A program made the translations under genes and the position numbers. Positions 36,638-45,451 of a DNA stretch of 64,000 nt are shown one piece after another (position 1 is the first letter of the stretch; each line of letters starts with the position of its first letter). The notes beneath the pieces are model-generated. The model was not told the DNA's origin. It worked only from the letters and a program-made list of their open reading frames with translations, and made no database searches. The stretch comes from Sphingomonas sp. Leaf32 (GTDB lineage Bacteria > Pseudomonadota > Alphaproteobacteria > Sphingomonadales > Sphingomonadaceae), in contig NZ_LMLA01000007.1 of NCBI RefSeq assembly GCF_001421765.1, positions 147,509 through 211,508 on the forward strand, given 5' to 3'.

Positions 36638-37435
36638 ATGCCGATACGGTTCGACCAAGCCCATGCCGCACTGGCGTTCCTCGAACGCCACGACCTGGAA
36701 CCCAGCCCCGCGCTGTACGACCTTGCGCTGGTGCACCTGTCCGATGCCGATCCCATGTTGTCGCGGACGATCGAGCAGGAGGTCGCCGACGGGGGCAGGT
36801 TGCCGGCGGACCGGGCGGCGGCGCTGTACGCCACGTTGCGCGGCGGATCGGACCCGACCGACCCGCACGCGCTGGCGATGCGGATCGCCGGGACCGAACG
36901 CGACCTGGCGATGCTGCGCGACGAGGTGGCGACGTTGCGCGCGCTGCTGCAGGGCGGGGATGCCGATCACGACAAGCTGACCAACGCCCTGAACCAGACG
37001 GGCGCGCGACGCATCCTCGACCAGATCGGGGAGCAGGACCGCCGGTTCGTCGTGCTGATGGTCGCGATCGACCGGCTGGTCGGCATCAACCGCGAGTTCG
37101 GCCATACGGTCGGCGACAACATCCTGAACGCCTTCGCCGCCAAGCTGCAACGGACCTTTCCCGAGCAGGAGGTGATCCGGTGGGGCGGGAACGAGTTCAT
37201 CGTCGTGATCCCGGGGCAGACGATCACCGCCGTCCGCGTGGCGGCCGAGGAAGTGCTGCAATTGCTGGCCGAGCGCAATTTTCGCCTGCGCGAATCGGGC
37301 GAGTCGATCGGGCGGGTCACCGCTTCGGCGGCGATCGTGCCGGACCATGTCGGCAATTTCGAGGTGATCCTGCGCGAAGCACGGGCAAGGATCGAAACCG
37401 CGGTCGCGGCGGGCGGGAACCGGGTCGAGGTGTAG
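36638..37435 (+). CDS. Degenerate GGDEF-domain protein
   Basis: 265 residues. An N-terminal ~100 residues of helix, then a GGDEF fold from about 125: FVVLMVAIDRLVGINREFGHTVGDN ... VIRWGGNEFIVVIPGQ. The signature reads GGNEF, with Asn for the catalytic Asp/Glu, so cyclase activity is doubtful. Such proteins can bind c-di-GMP or act as scaffolds. No EAL domain and no membrane segment. It stands alone. Confidence 0.85.
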   Translation: MPIRFDQAHAALAFLERHDLEPSPALYDLALVHLSDADPMLSRTIEQEVADGGRLPADRAAALYATLRGGSDPTDPHALAMRIAGTERDLAMLRDEVATLRALLQGGDADHDKLTNALNQTGARRILDQIGEQDRRFVVLMVAIDRLVGINREFGHTVGDNILNAFAAKLQRTFPEQEVIRWGGNEFIVVIPGQTITAVRVAAEEVLQLLAERNFRLRESGESIGRVTASAAIVPDHVGNFEVILREARARIETAVAAGGNRVEV

Positions 37436-37471
37436 GCGCGCAATCCTCCCCGGCACGGGGAGGATGGTGCG

Positions 37472-38716
37472 TTACGCCGCCTTCTTCAGTTCCAGCCGGC
37501 CCCAGATCTCGACCAGTGCGGCGGTGAGTTCGCGCATCATCGCTTCGTCATGCGCCGGGCCGGGGGTGAAGCGCAGCCGTTCGGTGCCGCGCGGCACGGT
37601 CGGGTAATTGATCGGCTGAACGTATACGCCATATTCGCGCAGCAGGATGTCGCTGATCCGCTTGGCCTTGACCGGGTCGCCGACCATCAGCGGCACGATA
37701 TGGGTGGTGGTGTCCATCACCGGCAGCCCGGCTTGCGTGAACAGCGACTTGAGCATCGCGGCGGCGGCCTGTTGCCCCGCGCGCTCGGCGGGCGATGCCT
37801 TGAGGTGGCGGACGCTGGCCAGCGCGCCGGCGACCAGAACCGGCGACAGCGAGGTCGTGAAGATGAAGCCGGGCGCATAGGAGCGGATGACGTCGATGAC
37901 GGTGCGGTCGGCGGCGATATAGCCACCCATGACGCCGAACGCCTTGCCCAGCGTGCCCTCGACGATGGTCAGCCGGTGGGCGGCGGCGTCGCGTTCGGAA
38001 ATGCCGCCGCCGCGCGCACCGTACATGCCGACCGCGTGCACTTCGTCGAGATAGGTGAGCGCGTTGTATTTGTCGGCCAGGTCGCAGATCGCGTGGATCG
38101 GCGCGACGTCGCCGTCCATCGAATAGACGCTTTCGAAGGCGATCAGCTTGGGCACCGCCGGGTCCTCGGCGGCCAGCAGTTCCTCCAGATGCGCCAGGTC
38201 GTTGTGGCGGAACACCCGCTTCTCGCAGCCCGAATGGCGGATGCCGGCGATCATCGACGCGTGGTTCAGTTCGTCGGAAAAGATGACGCAACCGGGCAGG
38301 ATGCGCGCCATGGTCGACAGCGTAGCCTCGTTCGAGACATAGCCCGACGTGAACAGCAGCGCCGCTTCCTTGTCGTGCAGGTCGGCCAGTTCGGTTTCGA
38401 GGTCGATATGATAATGGGTGTTGCCGCCGATATTGCGGGTGCCGCCCGAACCGGCGCCGACATCGTGCAGCGCTTCCTCCATCGCAGCGATGACCGCCGG
38501 ATGCTGGCCCATCGCCAGATAGTCGTTGGAGCACCAAACGGTGATCGGCTTCGGCCCGTTATGCCCGGCGAAGCAGCGCGCATTGGGGAATTGCCCCTTG
38601 TTGCGCAGGATGTCGATGAAGACGCGGTAGCGCCCTTCCTCGTGCAGGCGGTCGATCGCCTGTGCGAAGACACGGTTGTAATCGACCGAGCGGGCCGGAA
38701 CTGCGTCGATGCTCAT
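37472..38716 (-). CDS. hemA: 5-aminolevulinate synthase
   Basis: 414 residues. Condenses glycine with succinyl-CoA to give ALA, the alphaproteobacterial first step of haem. Seen: [14 protein letters not shown] near 63, [11 protein letters not shown] near 95, [12 protein letters not shown] near 215, and PLP lysine in [15 protein letters not shown] near 245. The close match to ALAS, not to KBL or serine palmitoyltransferase, lies in GGTRNIGG and the N-terminal [20 protein letters not shown]. This fits the class III aminotransferase at 4 kb not being the tetrapyrrole enzyme. Confidence 0.96.
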   Translation of the reverse strand: MSIDAVPARSVDYNRVFAQAIDRLHEEGRYRVFIDILRNKGQFPNARCFAGHNGPKPITVWCSNDYLAMGQHPAVIAAMEEALHDVGAGSGGTRNIGGNTHYHIDLETELADLHDKEAALLFTSGYVSNEATLSTMARILPGCVIFSDELNHASMIAGIRHSGCEKRVFRHNDLAHLEELLAAEDPAVPKLIAFESVYSMDGDVAPIHAICDLADKYNALTYLDEVHAVGMYGARGGGISERDAAAHRLTIVEGTLGKAFGVMGGYIAADRTVIDVIRSYAPGFIFTTSLSPVLVAGALASVRHLKASPAERAGQQAAAAMLKSLFTQAGLPVMDTTTHIVPLMVGDPVKAKRISDILLREYGVYVQPINYPTVPRGTERLRFTPGPAHDEAMMRELTAALVEIWGRLELKKAA

Positions 38717-38813
38717 GGGGCGCGGGTGTACCTGTTGGCCGCGCCGGTTTCCAGCGGATAAAAGCGGTTACGGTGATCGGCGGGGTTGGACATATTGTCC
38801 AAGGGGCGGGAGG

Positions 38814-39635
38814 CTACAGCGCCTCGACTACCGTGAACCTCTGCGACTCCAGCCCCGCCGCGATGGCGCGTTCCCTTGTCCCCAGCCGGGTGAAGACCAG
38901 CCGGCCCGGAACCGGAGTCGCGGGAAACGCCTGTCCCTGTGTCAGCGCCACGATGCGTCGCGCGATGCCGGGGCCGCCGTCGACGAAGGCGACCTGCGGT
39001 GCGACGGCGCGCATCGCGTCCTCCAGCAGCGGGAAATGGGTACAGGCGTTGACGATGACGTCGATCCGGTCGCCCCCCGGCTGGTCGAACAGCCCGGCCA
39101 GTTCGGCGGCGATAGCGTCGGGCGGGGGCGGGGTGCCGGCCAGCGCCCCTTCCGCCAGTTCGACCAGCGCCGCCGATCCGTGGCGCAGCACGGTGCAGTC
39201 GGCGGCAAAGCGTGCGGCAAGGTCGTCGACATAGGGCTGGCGCACCGTCGCCTGCGTGCCCAGCACGCCGATGACGCGCGTCCTGCTCGTTTCCGCCGCG
39301 ACCTTGATCGCCGGCACGGTGCCGACGACGGGCAGGTCCAGCGCGGCGCGCACTACCGGCAGCGCGATGGTCGACGCGGTGTTGCAGGCGATGACGACGA
39401 GGCGCGGGCGATAGCGCTCCACAAGACGACCGAGCAGCGCCGGCACCCGCGCGGCGATCTCGCTTTCGCTCTTCGTGCCATAAGGAAACCCGGCCGAGTC
39501 GGCGGCATAGACGATCGGCGCGGTCGGCAGCAGCGCGCGGGTGGGGGCCACGACCGACAGGCCGCCGACACCCGAATCGAAGAACAGGATCGGTTGCGTC
39601 GCCGGGTCCATGATCGGTTCGGTACTCCCTGACAT
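38814..39635 (-). CDS. murI: Glutamate racemase
   Basis: 273 residues (or 265 if MDPATQPILFF is the start). Supplies D-glutamate for peptidoglycan. FFDSGVGGLSVV near 18 and catalytic cysteines in VIACNTASTIALP (~80) and VNACTHFPLLE (~190). The two-Cys pattern fits MurI. Convergent-adjacent to hemA, divergent from plsY; probably transcribed alone. Confidence 0.95.
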   Translation of the reverse strand: MSGSTEPIMDPATQPILFFDSGVGGLSVVAPTRALLPTAPIVYAADSAGFPYGTKSESEIAARVPALLGRLVERYRPRLVVIACNTASTIALPVVRAALDLPVVGTVPAIKVAAETSRTRVIGVLGTQATVRQPYVDDLAARFAADCTVLRHGSAALVELAEGALAGTPPPPDAIAAELAGLFDQPGGDRIDVIVNACTHFPLLEDAMRAVAPQVAFVDGGPGIARRIVALTQGQAFPATPVPGRLVFTRLGTRERAIAAGLESQRFTVVEAL

Positions 39636-39749
39636 CGCCCGCCGCGTTGCAAGCCGCCGCCGAACCCCTTACCCTTCGCACCACGGACGGCAAGGTTAAC
39701 GGGGGCTATTCTGTCGAGCGAAGTCATATGGTGGCCGCCGGTCGCCGCG

Positions 39750-40316
39750 TTGCTGATCGGCTATCTGCTCGGATCGATCCCGTGGGGCATCCTGCTGACC
39801 CGGATCGCAGGGGCGGGTGACCTGCGCACGATCGGATCGGGCAATATCGGCGCGACCAACGTGCTGCGCACCGGGCGCAAAGGGCTGGCGGCGGCGACGC
39901 TGCTGCTCGACCTGCTCAAGGGCGCGGCGGCGGTGTGGATCGTGCGGGCGCTGTTCCCCGGCGAGGAACTGGTCGCGGGCGCGGCGGCGTTCGTCGGCCA
40001 CTGTTATCCGCTGTGGCTGCGGTTCCGGGGCGGCAAGGGCGTGGCGACGATGATGGGCGTCGTGGTGGCATTGAGCCCGATCGCGGGCCTGGCCTATGCG
40101 GTCGTGTGGCTGGGGCTGCTGGGGACCGTGCGCATCTCTTCGGTTGCCGGCATGGCGGCGGCGGTCGCCGCGCCGATCGCGGCGGCGGCGATCGGGCGGT
40201 TCGACCTGGTGATCCTGTTCCTCGGCCTCGCGCTGATCGTGCTGTGGAAGCACCGCGAGAATATCGAGCGGCTGGTCGCTGGTACGGAGCCGAGAATCGG
40301 CCGCAAGCGTGACTGA
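39750..40316 (+). CDS. plsY: Acyl-phosphate:glycerol-3-phosphate acyltransferase PlsY
   Basis: 188 residues by the TTG start used here. Five-plus membrane segments and the PlsY motifs GSGNIGATNVLRTGRKG near 28 and FRGGKGVATMMG near 90. It starts phospholipid synthesis from acyl-phosphate at the inner membrane. The start is uncertain: no ATG, GTG or TTG lies further upstream in frame, although a CTG at 39711 and an ATA at 39726 would add conserved-looking hydrophobic residues. The stop overlaps the dprA GTG by 8 bases. Confidence 0.9.
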   Translation: MLIGYLLGSIPWGILLTRIAGAGDLRTIGSGNIGATNVLRTGRKGLAAATLLLDLLKGAAAVWIVRALFPGEELVAGAAAFVGHCYPLWLRFRGGKGVATMMGVVVALSPIAGLAYAVVWLGLLGTVRISSVAGMAAAVAAPIAAAAIGRFDLVILFLGLALIVLWKHRENIERLVAGTEPRIGRKRD

Positions 40317-41400
40317 ACCGCAAGCGGCGCGGTTCGCGGCGCTGCGGCTGATCCGGTCGGCCAATATCGGACCGGTCACGTTTCGCGCGCTGATCGAGCG
40401 GTACGGAGATGCGGTGGCGGCGATCGAGGCGCTGCCGATGCTCGCCGCGCGGGGTGGGGGCAGGGCGCCCGTGCTGGCAGACGAAGGTCTGGTGCGCCGG
40501 GAGATCGCGACCGTCCGGGGGTTAGGTGGACGATACCTGCTGCTCGGCGATCCCGACTATCCCGCCCTGCTGGCCGAGATCGATAGTGCGCCGCCCGCGC
40601 TGATCGTGCGCGGCGAGCTGTCGCTGCTGGCGCGACCGGCGGTAGCGATGGTCGGCGCGCGCAATGCGTCGGCGGCGGCCTGCCGCTTCGCGCGCGGGCT
40701 GGCCGAGGAACTGGGCGCGGCAGGCTATACCGTCGTGTCCGGGCTGGCGCGCGGGATCGACACGGCGGTGCATCTGGGGGCGATCGGCCATGCGACCATC
40801 GGCGTCATCGCCAGCGGGATCGACGTGGTGTTTCCGCCGGAAAATGCCGCCTTGCAGGAGGATGTCGCCACGCGCGGGCTGCTGGTCGCGGAACAGCCGC
40901 CAGGCACCCAGCCGCTCGCCCGCCATTTCCCGTCGCGCAACCGCATCATCGCCGGGCTGGCGCTGGGAACGGTGGTGTTGGAGGCAGCGCCGCGCTCCGG
41001 ATCGCTCATCACCGCGCGGCTGGCCGGCGAGGCGGGGCGGGAGGTGATGGCGGTGCCCGGATCGCCGCTCGACCCGCGGGCGCAGGGGTGCAATTCGCTG
41101 ATTCGCGAAGGCGCGACGCTGGTGCAGACGGCGGCGGACGTGGCGGAGATGCTGCGGCCGATCGACGCGCGGGCAGTACGCTCGCCGGGGGGTGTCTATC
41201 GTCCCGAACCGGCGGCAGCGGACGCGAGCGCAGCGGAACGGACGCGGATCGTGGGGCTGCTGGGACCGGTGCCGGTCGCGGTCGACGAGCTCGTGCGCCA
41301 GTCGGGATGCCCGACCCCGGTGGTGCAAACGGTGCTGCTGGAACTGGAACTGGCCGGGCGGCTGGAGCGGCACGCCGGGGGGCGGGTCAGTCTGGGTTAG
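40309..41400 (+). CDS. dprA: DNA-processing protein DprA
   Basis: 363 residues. A small N-terminal SAM-like domain, then the Rossmann-type domain: VAMVGARNASAAACRFARGLAEEL near 110, SGLARGIDTAVH, FPPENAALQE, and FPSRNRIIAGLALGTVVLEA near 205. A C-terminal winged-helix (~300-360) is present. DprA loads RecA on incoming single strands in transformation. Translational coupling with plsY by GTG overlap. Confidence 0.93.
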   Translation: MTEPQAARFAALRLIRSANIGPVTFRALIERYGDAVAAIEALPMLAARGGGRAPVLADEGLVRREIATVRGLGGRYLLLGDPDYPALLAEIDSAPPALIVRGELSLLARPAVAMVGARNASAAACRFARGLAEELGAAGYTVVSGLARGIDTAVHLGAIGHATIGVIASGIDVVFPPENAALQEDVATRGLLVAEQPPGTQPLARHFPSRNRIIAGLALGTVVLEAAPRSGSLITARLAGEAGREVMAVPGSPLDPRAQGCNSLIREGATLVQTAADVAEMLRPIDARAVRSPGGVYRPEPAAADASAAERTRIVGLLGPVPVAVDELVRQSGCPTPVVQTVLLELELAGRLERHAGGRVSLG

Positions 41401-41508
41401 GCCGTGTCGTAACATTTCCTCTCTAGCCGCATCGCAACCCCCGACTTGACGCCACCCCCCGGCGCTCCCCACTCTCGTACGCGTACGCACAAGGACCGAC
41501 CGCCCATT

Positions 41509-44088
41509 ATGCAGCTCGTCATCGTCGAATCGCCCGCCAAGGCGAAGACCATCGAAAAATATCTGGGGTCCGATTACCGCGTCCTCGCCTCCTACGGCCA
41601 TGTCCGCGACCTGCCGCCCAAGGACGGGTCGGTGAACCCCGACGACGGCTTCGCGATGGATTGGGAAACGTACGCCGACAAGACGAAGCAGCTCAAAGCG
41701 ATCACCGACCTGGCGAAGACCGCCGACCGCCTGATCCTCGCCACCGACCCTGATCGTGAAGGGGAGGCGATCAGCTGGCATGTGCAGGAGGTGCTGAAGA
41801 AGCGCCGCGCACTGCCCAAGGAGGTCGAGCGGGTCACGTTCAACGCGATCACCAAGCCGGCGATCCTGGCAGCTATGAAGGCCCCGCGCGAGCTGGATAC
41901 CGACCTGATCGATGCGTATCGGGCGCGGCGCGCGCTCGACTATCTGGTCGGTTTCACGTTGTCGCCGGTGCTGTGGCGCAAGCTGCCCGGTGCCAAGTCG
42001 GCCGGGCGCGTACAGTCGGTGGCGCTGCGCCTGCTGGTGCAGCGCGAGCGCGAGATCGAGACGTTCATCGCGCAGGAATATTGGTCGGTCGTCGCGAAGA
42101 TGGAGGCCGACGGCACGCCGTTCGACGCGCGCCTCGTCAAATTGAAGGGCAAGAAGCTCGACAAATTGTCGCTGGGCGATGCCGGGTCGGCCGAGGTCGC
42201 GAAGGCGGCGGTGGTCGATGGCCGTTTCACCGTCATCAATGTCGAGACGAAGCCCGCGACGCGCAATCCGCCGCCGCCCTTCACCACCTCGACACTGCAA
42301 CAGGAAGCCGCGCGCAAGCTGGGTTTCTCCGCCAGCCACACGATGCGGATCGCACAGTCGCTCTATGAGGATGGCGCGATCACGTACATGCGGACCGATG
42401 GCGTGCAGATGGACGGATCGGCGATCGATGCCGCGCGCGGGGCGATCGCCAAGCGCTATGACGGCAGCTACGTTCCCGACAAGCCGCGCCAGTACCAGAC
42501 CAAGGCCAAGAATGCGCAGGAAGCGCACGAGGCGATCCGCCCGACCGATTTTTCGAAGGACCGCGCCGGGTCGGGCGACCATGGCCGGCTGTACGACCTG
42601 ATCTGGAAGCGGGCGCTCGCCAGCCAGATGGCGTCGGCGCGGATGGAGCGGACCGCCGTCGAGCTGGAGGACCAGACCGGCCAGACCGGGCTGCGTGCGA
42701 CGGGTCAGGTCGTGCTGTTCCCCGGATACCTCGCGCTGTACGAGGAAGGGCGCGACGATGCGGCGGACGAGGATTCGCGCCGCCTGCCGCTGCTCCGGTC
42801 GGGCGATGCCCCGGCCAAGAAGGACGTGGTCGCCGAACAGCATTTCACCCAGCCGCCGCCGCGCTTCTCCGAAGCGTCGCTGGTCAAGCGGCTGGAGGAA
42901 CTGGGGATCGGGCGGCCGTCGACCTATGCCTCGATCATCCAGGTGCTGAAGGATCGCGGCTATGTCCGCGTCGAGAAGAACCGGTTCTTCGCCGAGGAGA
43001 CCGGGCGGTTGCTGACCGCGTTCCTCGAACGCTTCTTCGAGAAATATGTCGGCTACGACTTCACCGCCGAGCTGGAAGAAGAACTGGACGACGTGTCGGG
43101 CGGGCGTGCCGAATGGCAGGCGGTGCTCGAAGCCTTCTGGCGCGACTTCAAGCCGCGCACGTCGGAGGTGATGGAGCAGCAGCCGAGCGCGATCACCGCC
43201 GAGCTGGACATATTCCTCGGCAGCTATCTGTTCCCCGACAAGGCCGATGGTACCGATCCGCGCCTGTGCCCGAATTGCGGCGAGGGGCGGCTGGCGCTGC
43301 GTGGCGGCAAGTTCGGCGCGTTCATCGCCTGCTCCAACTATCCCGAATGCAAATATACCCGCCGCTTCGCGCAGCCGGGCGGCGAGGAGGGCGGCGATGC
43401 CGGTCCCGAAGGACTGGGCAAGGACCCGGCAACGGGGCTGGAGGTCGAGCGCAAGTCGGGTCGCTTCGGGCCGTACATCCAACTGGGCGATGGCAAGGAT
43501 GCCAAGCGCGCGTCGATTCCGAAGGATATCGGCGAACTGAACCTTGAATGGGCGCTCAAGCTGCTCAGCCTGCCGCGCACCATCGGCAACCATCCGGAAA
43601 CGGGTGAGCCGATCGAGGCGGCGATCGGGCGCTATGGCCCGTATCTCAAGCATGCCGGCAAATATGCGCGGTTGCAGACGACGGCGGACGTGTTCGAAAC
43701 GGGCATGAACGCGGCGGTGGTCAAGCTGGCCGAGGCGGCGGCGGGCGGCGGACGTCCCGCGCGCGGGGCGGCGAAGGAGCCGCTGAAGGTGCTGGGCGCG
43801 CATCCGCGTACCGAGGCCGAGATCAAGCTGATGGAAGGGCGCTATGGCCCGTATGTCACCGATGGCACGACCAACGCGACGATCCCGAAGTCGATCGAAC
43901 CGCAGGCGCTGACGCTGGAGGAAGCCGCGCAGCTGATCGACGACCGCGCGGCGGCGGCGCCGGCCAAGGGGAAGAAGAAGCCGGCGGCGAAGAAGGCCGC
44001 GCCGAAAAAGGCAGCGGCGAAGGATGGGGCGGTGAAGAAGGCGCCGGCCAAGAAGGCTCCCGCGAAGAAGCCGGCGGCGAAGGGATAG
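41509..44088 (+). CDS. topA: DNA topoisomerase I
   Basis: 859 residues. TOPRIM: VIVESPAKAKTIEKYLG (4-20) and DPDREGEAIS near 90. Catalytic Tyr in ITYMRTDGVQM near 300. One C4 zinc finger CPNCGEGRLALRGGKFGAF near 590, fewer than E. coli, which is common in alphaproteobacteria. A ~40-residue lysine/alanine/proline tail (AKKAAPKKAAAK) resembles histone H1-like tails and probably binds DNA. The start MQLVIVESP at 41509. A 12-bp palindrome CGTACGCGTACG lies 20-33 bases upstream. Confidence 0.97.
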   Translation: MQLVIVESPAKAKTIEKYLGSDYRVLASYGHVRDLPPKDGSVNPDDGFAMDWETYADKTKQLKAITDLAKTADRLILATDPDREGEAISWHVQEVLKKRRALPKEVERVTFNAITKPAILAAMKAPRELDTDLIDAYRARRALDYLVGFTLSPVLWRKLPGAKSAGRVQSVALRLLVQREREIETFIAQEYWSVVAKMEADGTPFDARLVKLKGKKLDKLSLGDAGSAEVAKAAVVDGRFTVINVETKPATRNPPPPFTTSTLQQEAARKLGFSASHTMRIAQSLYEDGAITYMRTDGVQMDGSAIDAARGAIAKRYDGSYVPDKPRQYQTKAKNAQEAHEAIRPTDFSKDRAGSGDHGRLYDLIWKRALASQMASARMERTAVELEDQTGQTGLRATGQVVLFPGYLALYEEGRDDAADEDSRRLPLLRSGDAPAKKDVVAEQHFTQPPPRFSEASLVKRLEELGIGRPSTYASIIQVLKDRGYVRVEKNRFFAEETGRLLTAFLERFFEKYVGYDFTAELEEELDDVSGGRAEWQAVLEAFWRDFKPRTSEVMEQQPSAITAELDIFLGSYLFPDKADGTDPRLCPNCGEGRLALRGGKFGAFIACSNYPECKYTRRFAQPGGEEGGDAGPEGLGKDPATGLEVERKSGRFGPYIQLGDGKDAKRASIPKDIGELNLEWALKLLSLPRTIGNHPETGEPIEAAIGRYGPYLKHAGKYARLQTTADVFETGMNAAVVKLAEAAAGGGRPARGAAKEPLKVLGAHPRTEAEIKLMEGRYGPYVTDGTTNATIPKSIEPQALTLEEAAQLIDDRAAAAPAKGKKKPAAKKAAPKKAAAKDGAVKKAPAKKAPAKKPAAKG

Positions 44089-44105
44089 ATTCCCCCGGTC
44101 GTCAC

Positions 44106-44198
44106 TCCCGCGAAGGCGGGAGTCCATATGCACTGGCGTTGCGGATCCTGCCGTGGCGTTGGCGTGTATGGATTCCCGCCTTCGCGGGAAGGACGGAA
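44106..44198. repeat. CCCGCGAAGGCGGG palindrome pair
   Basis: CTCCCGCGAAGGCGGGAG at the left and TTCCCGCCTTCGCGGGAA at the right are complementary, with flanking CCATA/TATGG pairs. Confidence 0.75.
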
Positions 44199-44303
44199 CT
44201 GTGGTTCAGCCGGGCCGAACCAACCGTCATCCTGGCAAAAGCGGGGATATCTCCGCTACATCGCGGAACAAGAGCGCTGAAGGCCGGATGATATCCGGTC
44301 CAA

Positions 44304-44413
44304 CCGTTCGTCCTGAGTAGGCGCTGAGCTTGTCGAAGCGGCGTATCGAAGGACCGGGGCAGGTGCTTCGATACGGGTCTTCGACAAGCTCAGCCCCTAC
44401 TCAGCACGAACGG
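44304..44413. repeat. Palindromic element, GTCGAAG family, compact copy 3
   Basis: Same end and arm sequences as 31317-31430 (CCGTTCGTCCTGAGTAG ... CTACTCAGCACGAACGG), with loop only slightly shorter. Confidence 0.85.
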
Positions 44414-44446
44414 TTTGGCTGGATGCTGTGCGCGATAGCGCCGCCG

Positions 44447-44740
44447 TCAGTGTGCCCGTACGCCCGTCTGCAGGAACGCCCGCGCCGCCTTCTGCGCGTC
44501 GGCGATCTGGCGCGGGGTCATGTCGCAGGCGATTTCCGCGCGCCATGCCTGTGCCTCCTCGACGCCAGACATGGCGGCGAGGTTGAACCATTTATGCGCC
44601 TCGACCAGGTCGATCATCGCCCCGCCGGTGCCGCTGGAATAGCAGATGCCGAGATCGAACCACGCCGTGCTGTTATCCGCGCTTGCGTCTTCCACCCGGC
44701 TTTCCGAGAGGAAGCGGGCGCCTTTCTGACCAATGCCCAT
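44447..44740 (-). CDS. Sel1-repeat-like small protein
   Basis: 97 residues from ATG 44740. AWFDLGICYSSGTGG ... AHKWFNLAAMSGVEEAQ is a Sel1-like tetratricopeptide pair, probably a protein-binding scaffold. The C-terminal DMTPRQIADAQKAARAFL helix completes it. It is too short for a full Sel1 superhelix. No signal peptide. Function unknown. It lies alone behind the repeat region. Confidence 0.7.
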   Translation of the reverse strand: MGIGQKGARFLSESRVEDASADNSTAWFDLGICYSSGTGGAMIDLVEAHKWFNLAAMSGVEEAQAWRAEIACDMTPRQIADAQKAARAFLQTGVRAH

Positions 44741-44964
44741 GTTCTGAACCCCCTTTGGTACAGGCACGAAATTGCCGGTTGGGGGTTGCGATTTGGTTAA
44801 CGCCGAAAACCAAAGCGGTTCAGTGCGTTAACGTACCCTGGATTAAGCATGTTGCGGTCGGTGCCGCTTATCCTTGCGTGGACTCCCCCAAGCTGGGGCC
44901 GCATCGGTGCCGGCGTATGGCATCGGGCCCCTTTTTCCCGGGGGGAGCACACGGGACGCGCGGA

Positions 44965-45393
44965 TCAGCCCTGTGTGAGTGCGTCCAGCGTCGGGCGGAT
45001 GCCCGACAGGTCGTAGCCGGCACCGCCGCCCGCCGCGACCAGTTCCGCCGGATCGCCGCCCTGCTTGGCGCTGGCGAGCGCCCACAGGTTGCACGACCGC
45101 GTACCCGAACGGCAATAGGCCAGGATCGGACCGTCGGCTTCGGTCAGGATCGCCGCCATCGCGTCGAGCTGGGGATGGCTGAACCCGGCATGGGTAATCG
45201 GAATGGCGTGATAGGCCAAGCCCGCCGCCGCGGCGGCGTCGGCGATCGCGTCGCCGGCCGGCTGGCCCGCTTCCTCGCCATCGGGACGGTTGTTGACGAT
45301 GGTGGTGAACCCTTCCGCCTTCAGCGTCGCGACGTCGTCGGCGGTGATCTGCGGGCTGACCGAGATGCGGTCGTCGATACGGCGGATATGCAT
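44965..45393 (-). CDS. DSP/BLH-type phosphatase-like protein (TIGR01244 family)
   Basis: 142 residues. VNNRPDGEE near 35, LAYHAIPI, then ILAYCRSGTRSCNLWALA with the P-loop Cys (CxxGxRS) near 93. TIGR01244 proteins are often fused to or next to sulphide-handling enzymes; the CRSGTRS loop fits a dual-specificity phosphatase or a sulfurtransferase-like role. Lies just downstream of recQ in the same direction, with a CCTCCCCGGTACGGGG palindrome between. Confidence 0.8.
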   Translation of the reverse strand: MHIRRIDDRISVSPQITADDVATLKAEGFTTIVNNRPDGEEAGQPAGDAIADAAAAAGLAYHAIPITHAGFSHPQLDAMAAILTEADGPILAYCRSGTRSCNLWALASAKQGGDPAELVAAGGGAGYDLSGIRPTLDALTQG

Positions 45394-45451
45394 GGGGGGA
45401 GGATAGCGTCCGAAAGAGACGCGCGCAAATCCTCCCCGGTACGGGGAGGAT

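Larger units (their letters stand above)
44089..44446. other. Intergenic region with two repeat families behind topA
   Basis: About 358 bases. A CCCGCGAAGGCGGG palindrome pair around 44106-44198 (arms TCACTCCCGCGAAGGC and mirror), then the compact GTCGAAG element at 44304-44413. No gene is supported. Confidence 0.7.

Noticed and set aside
40522..44133. 1203-residue open frame antisense to topA and dprA
   Set aside because: Arg/Gln/His-rich with no domain; a mirror of the GC-rich coding strand. topA and dprA have unmistakable motifs.
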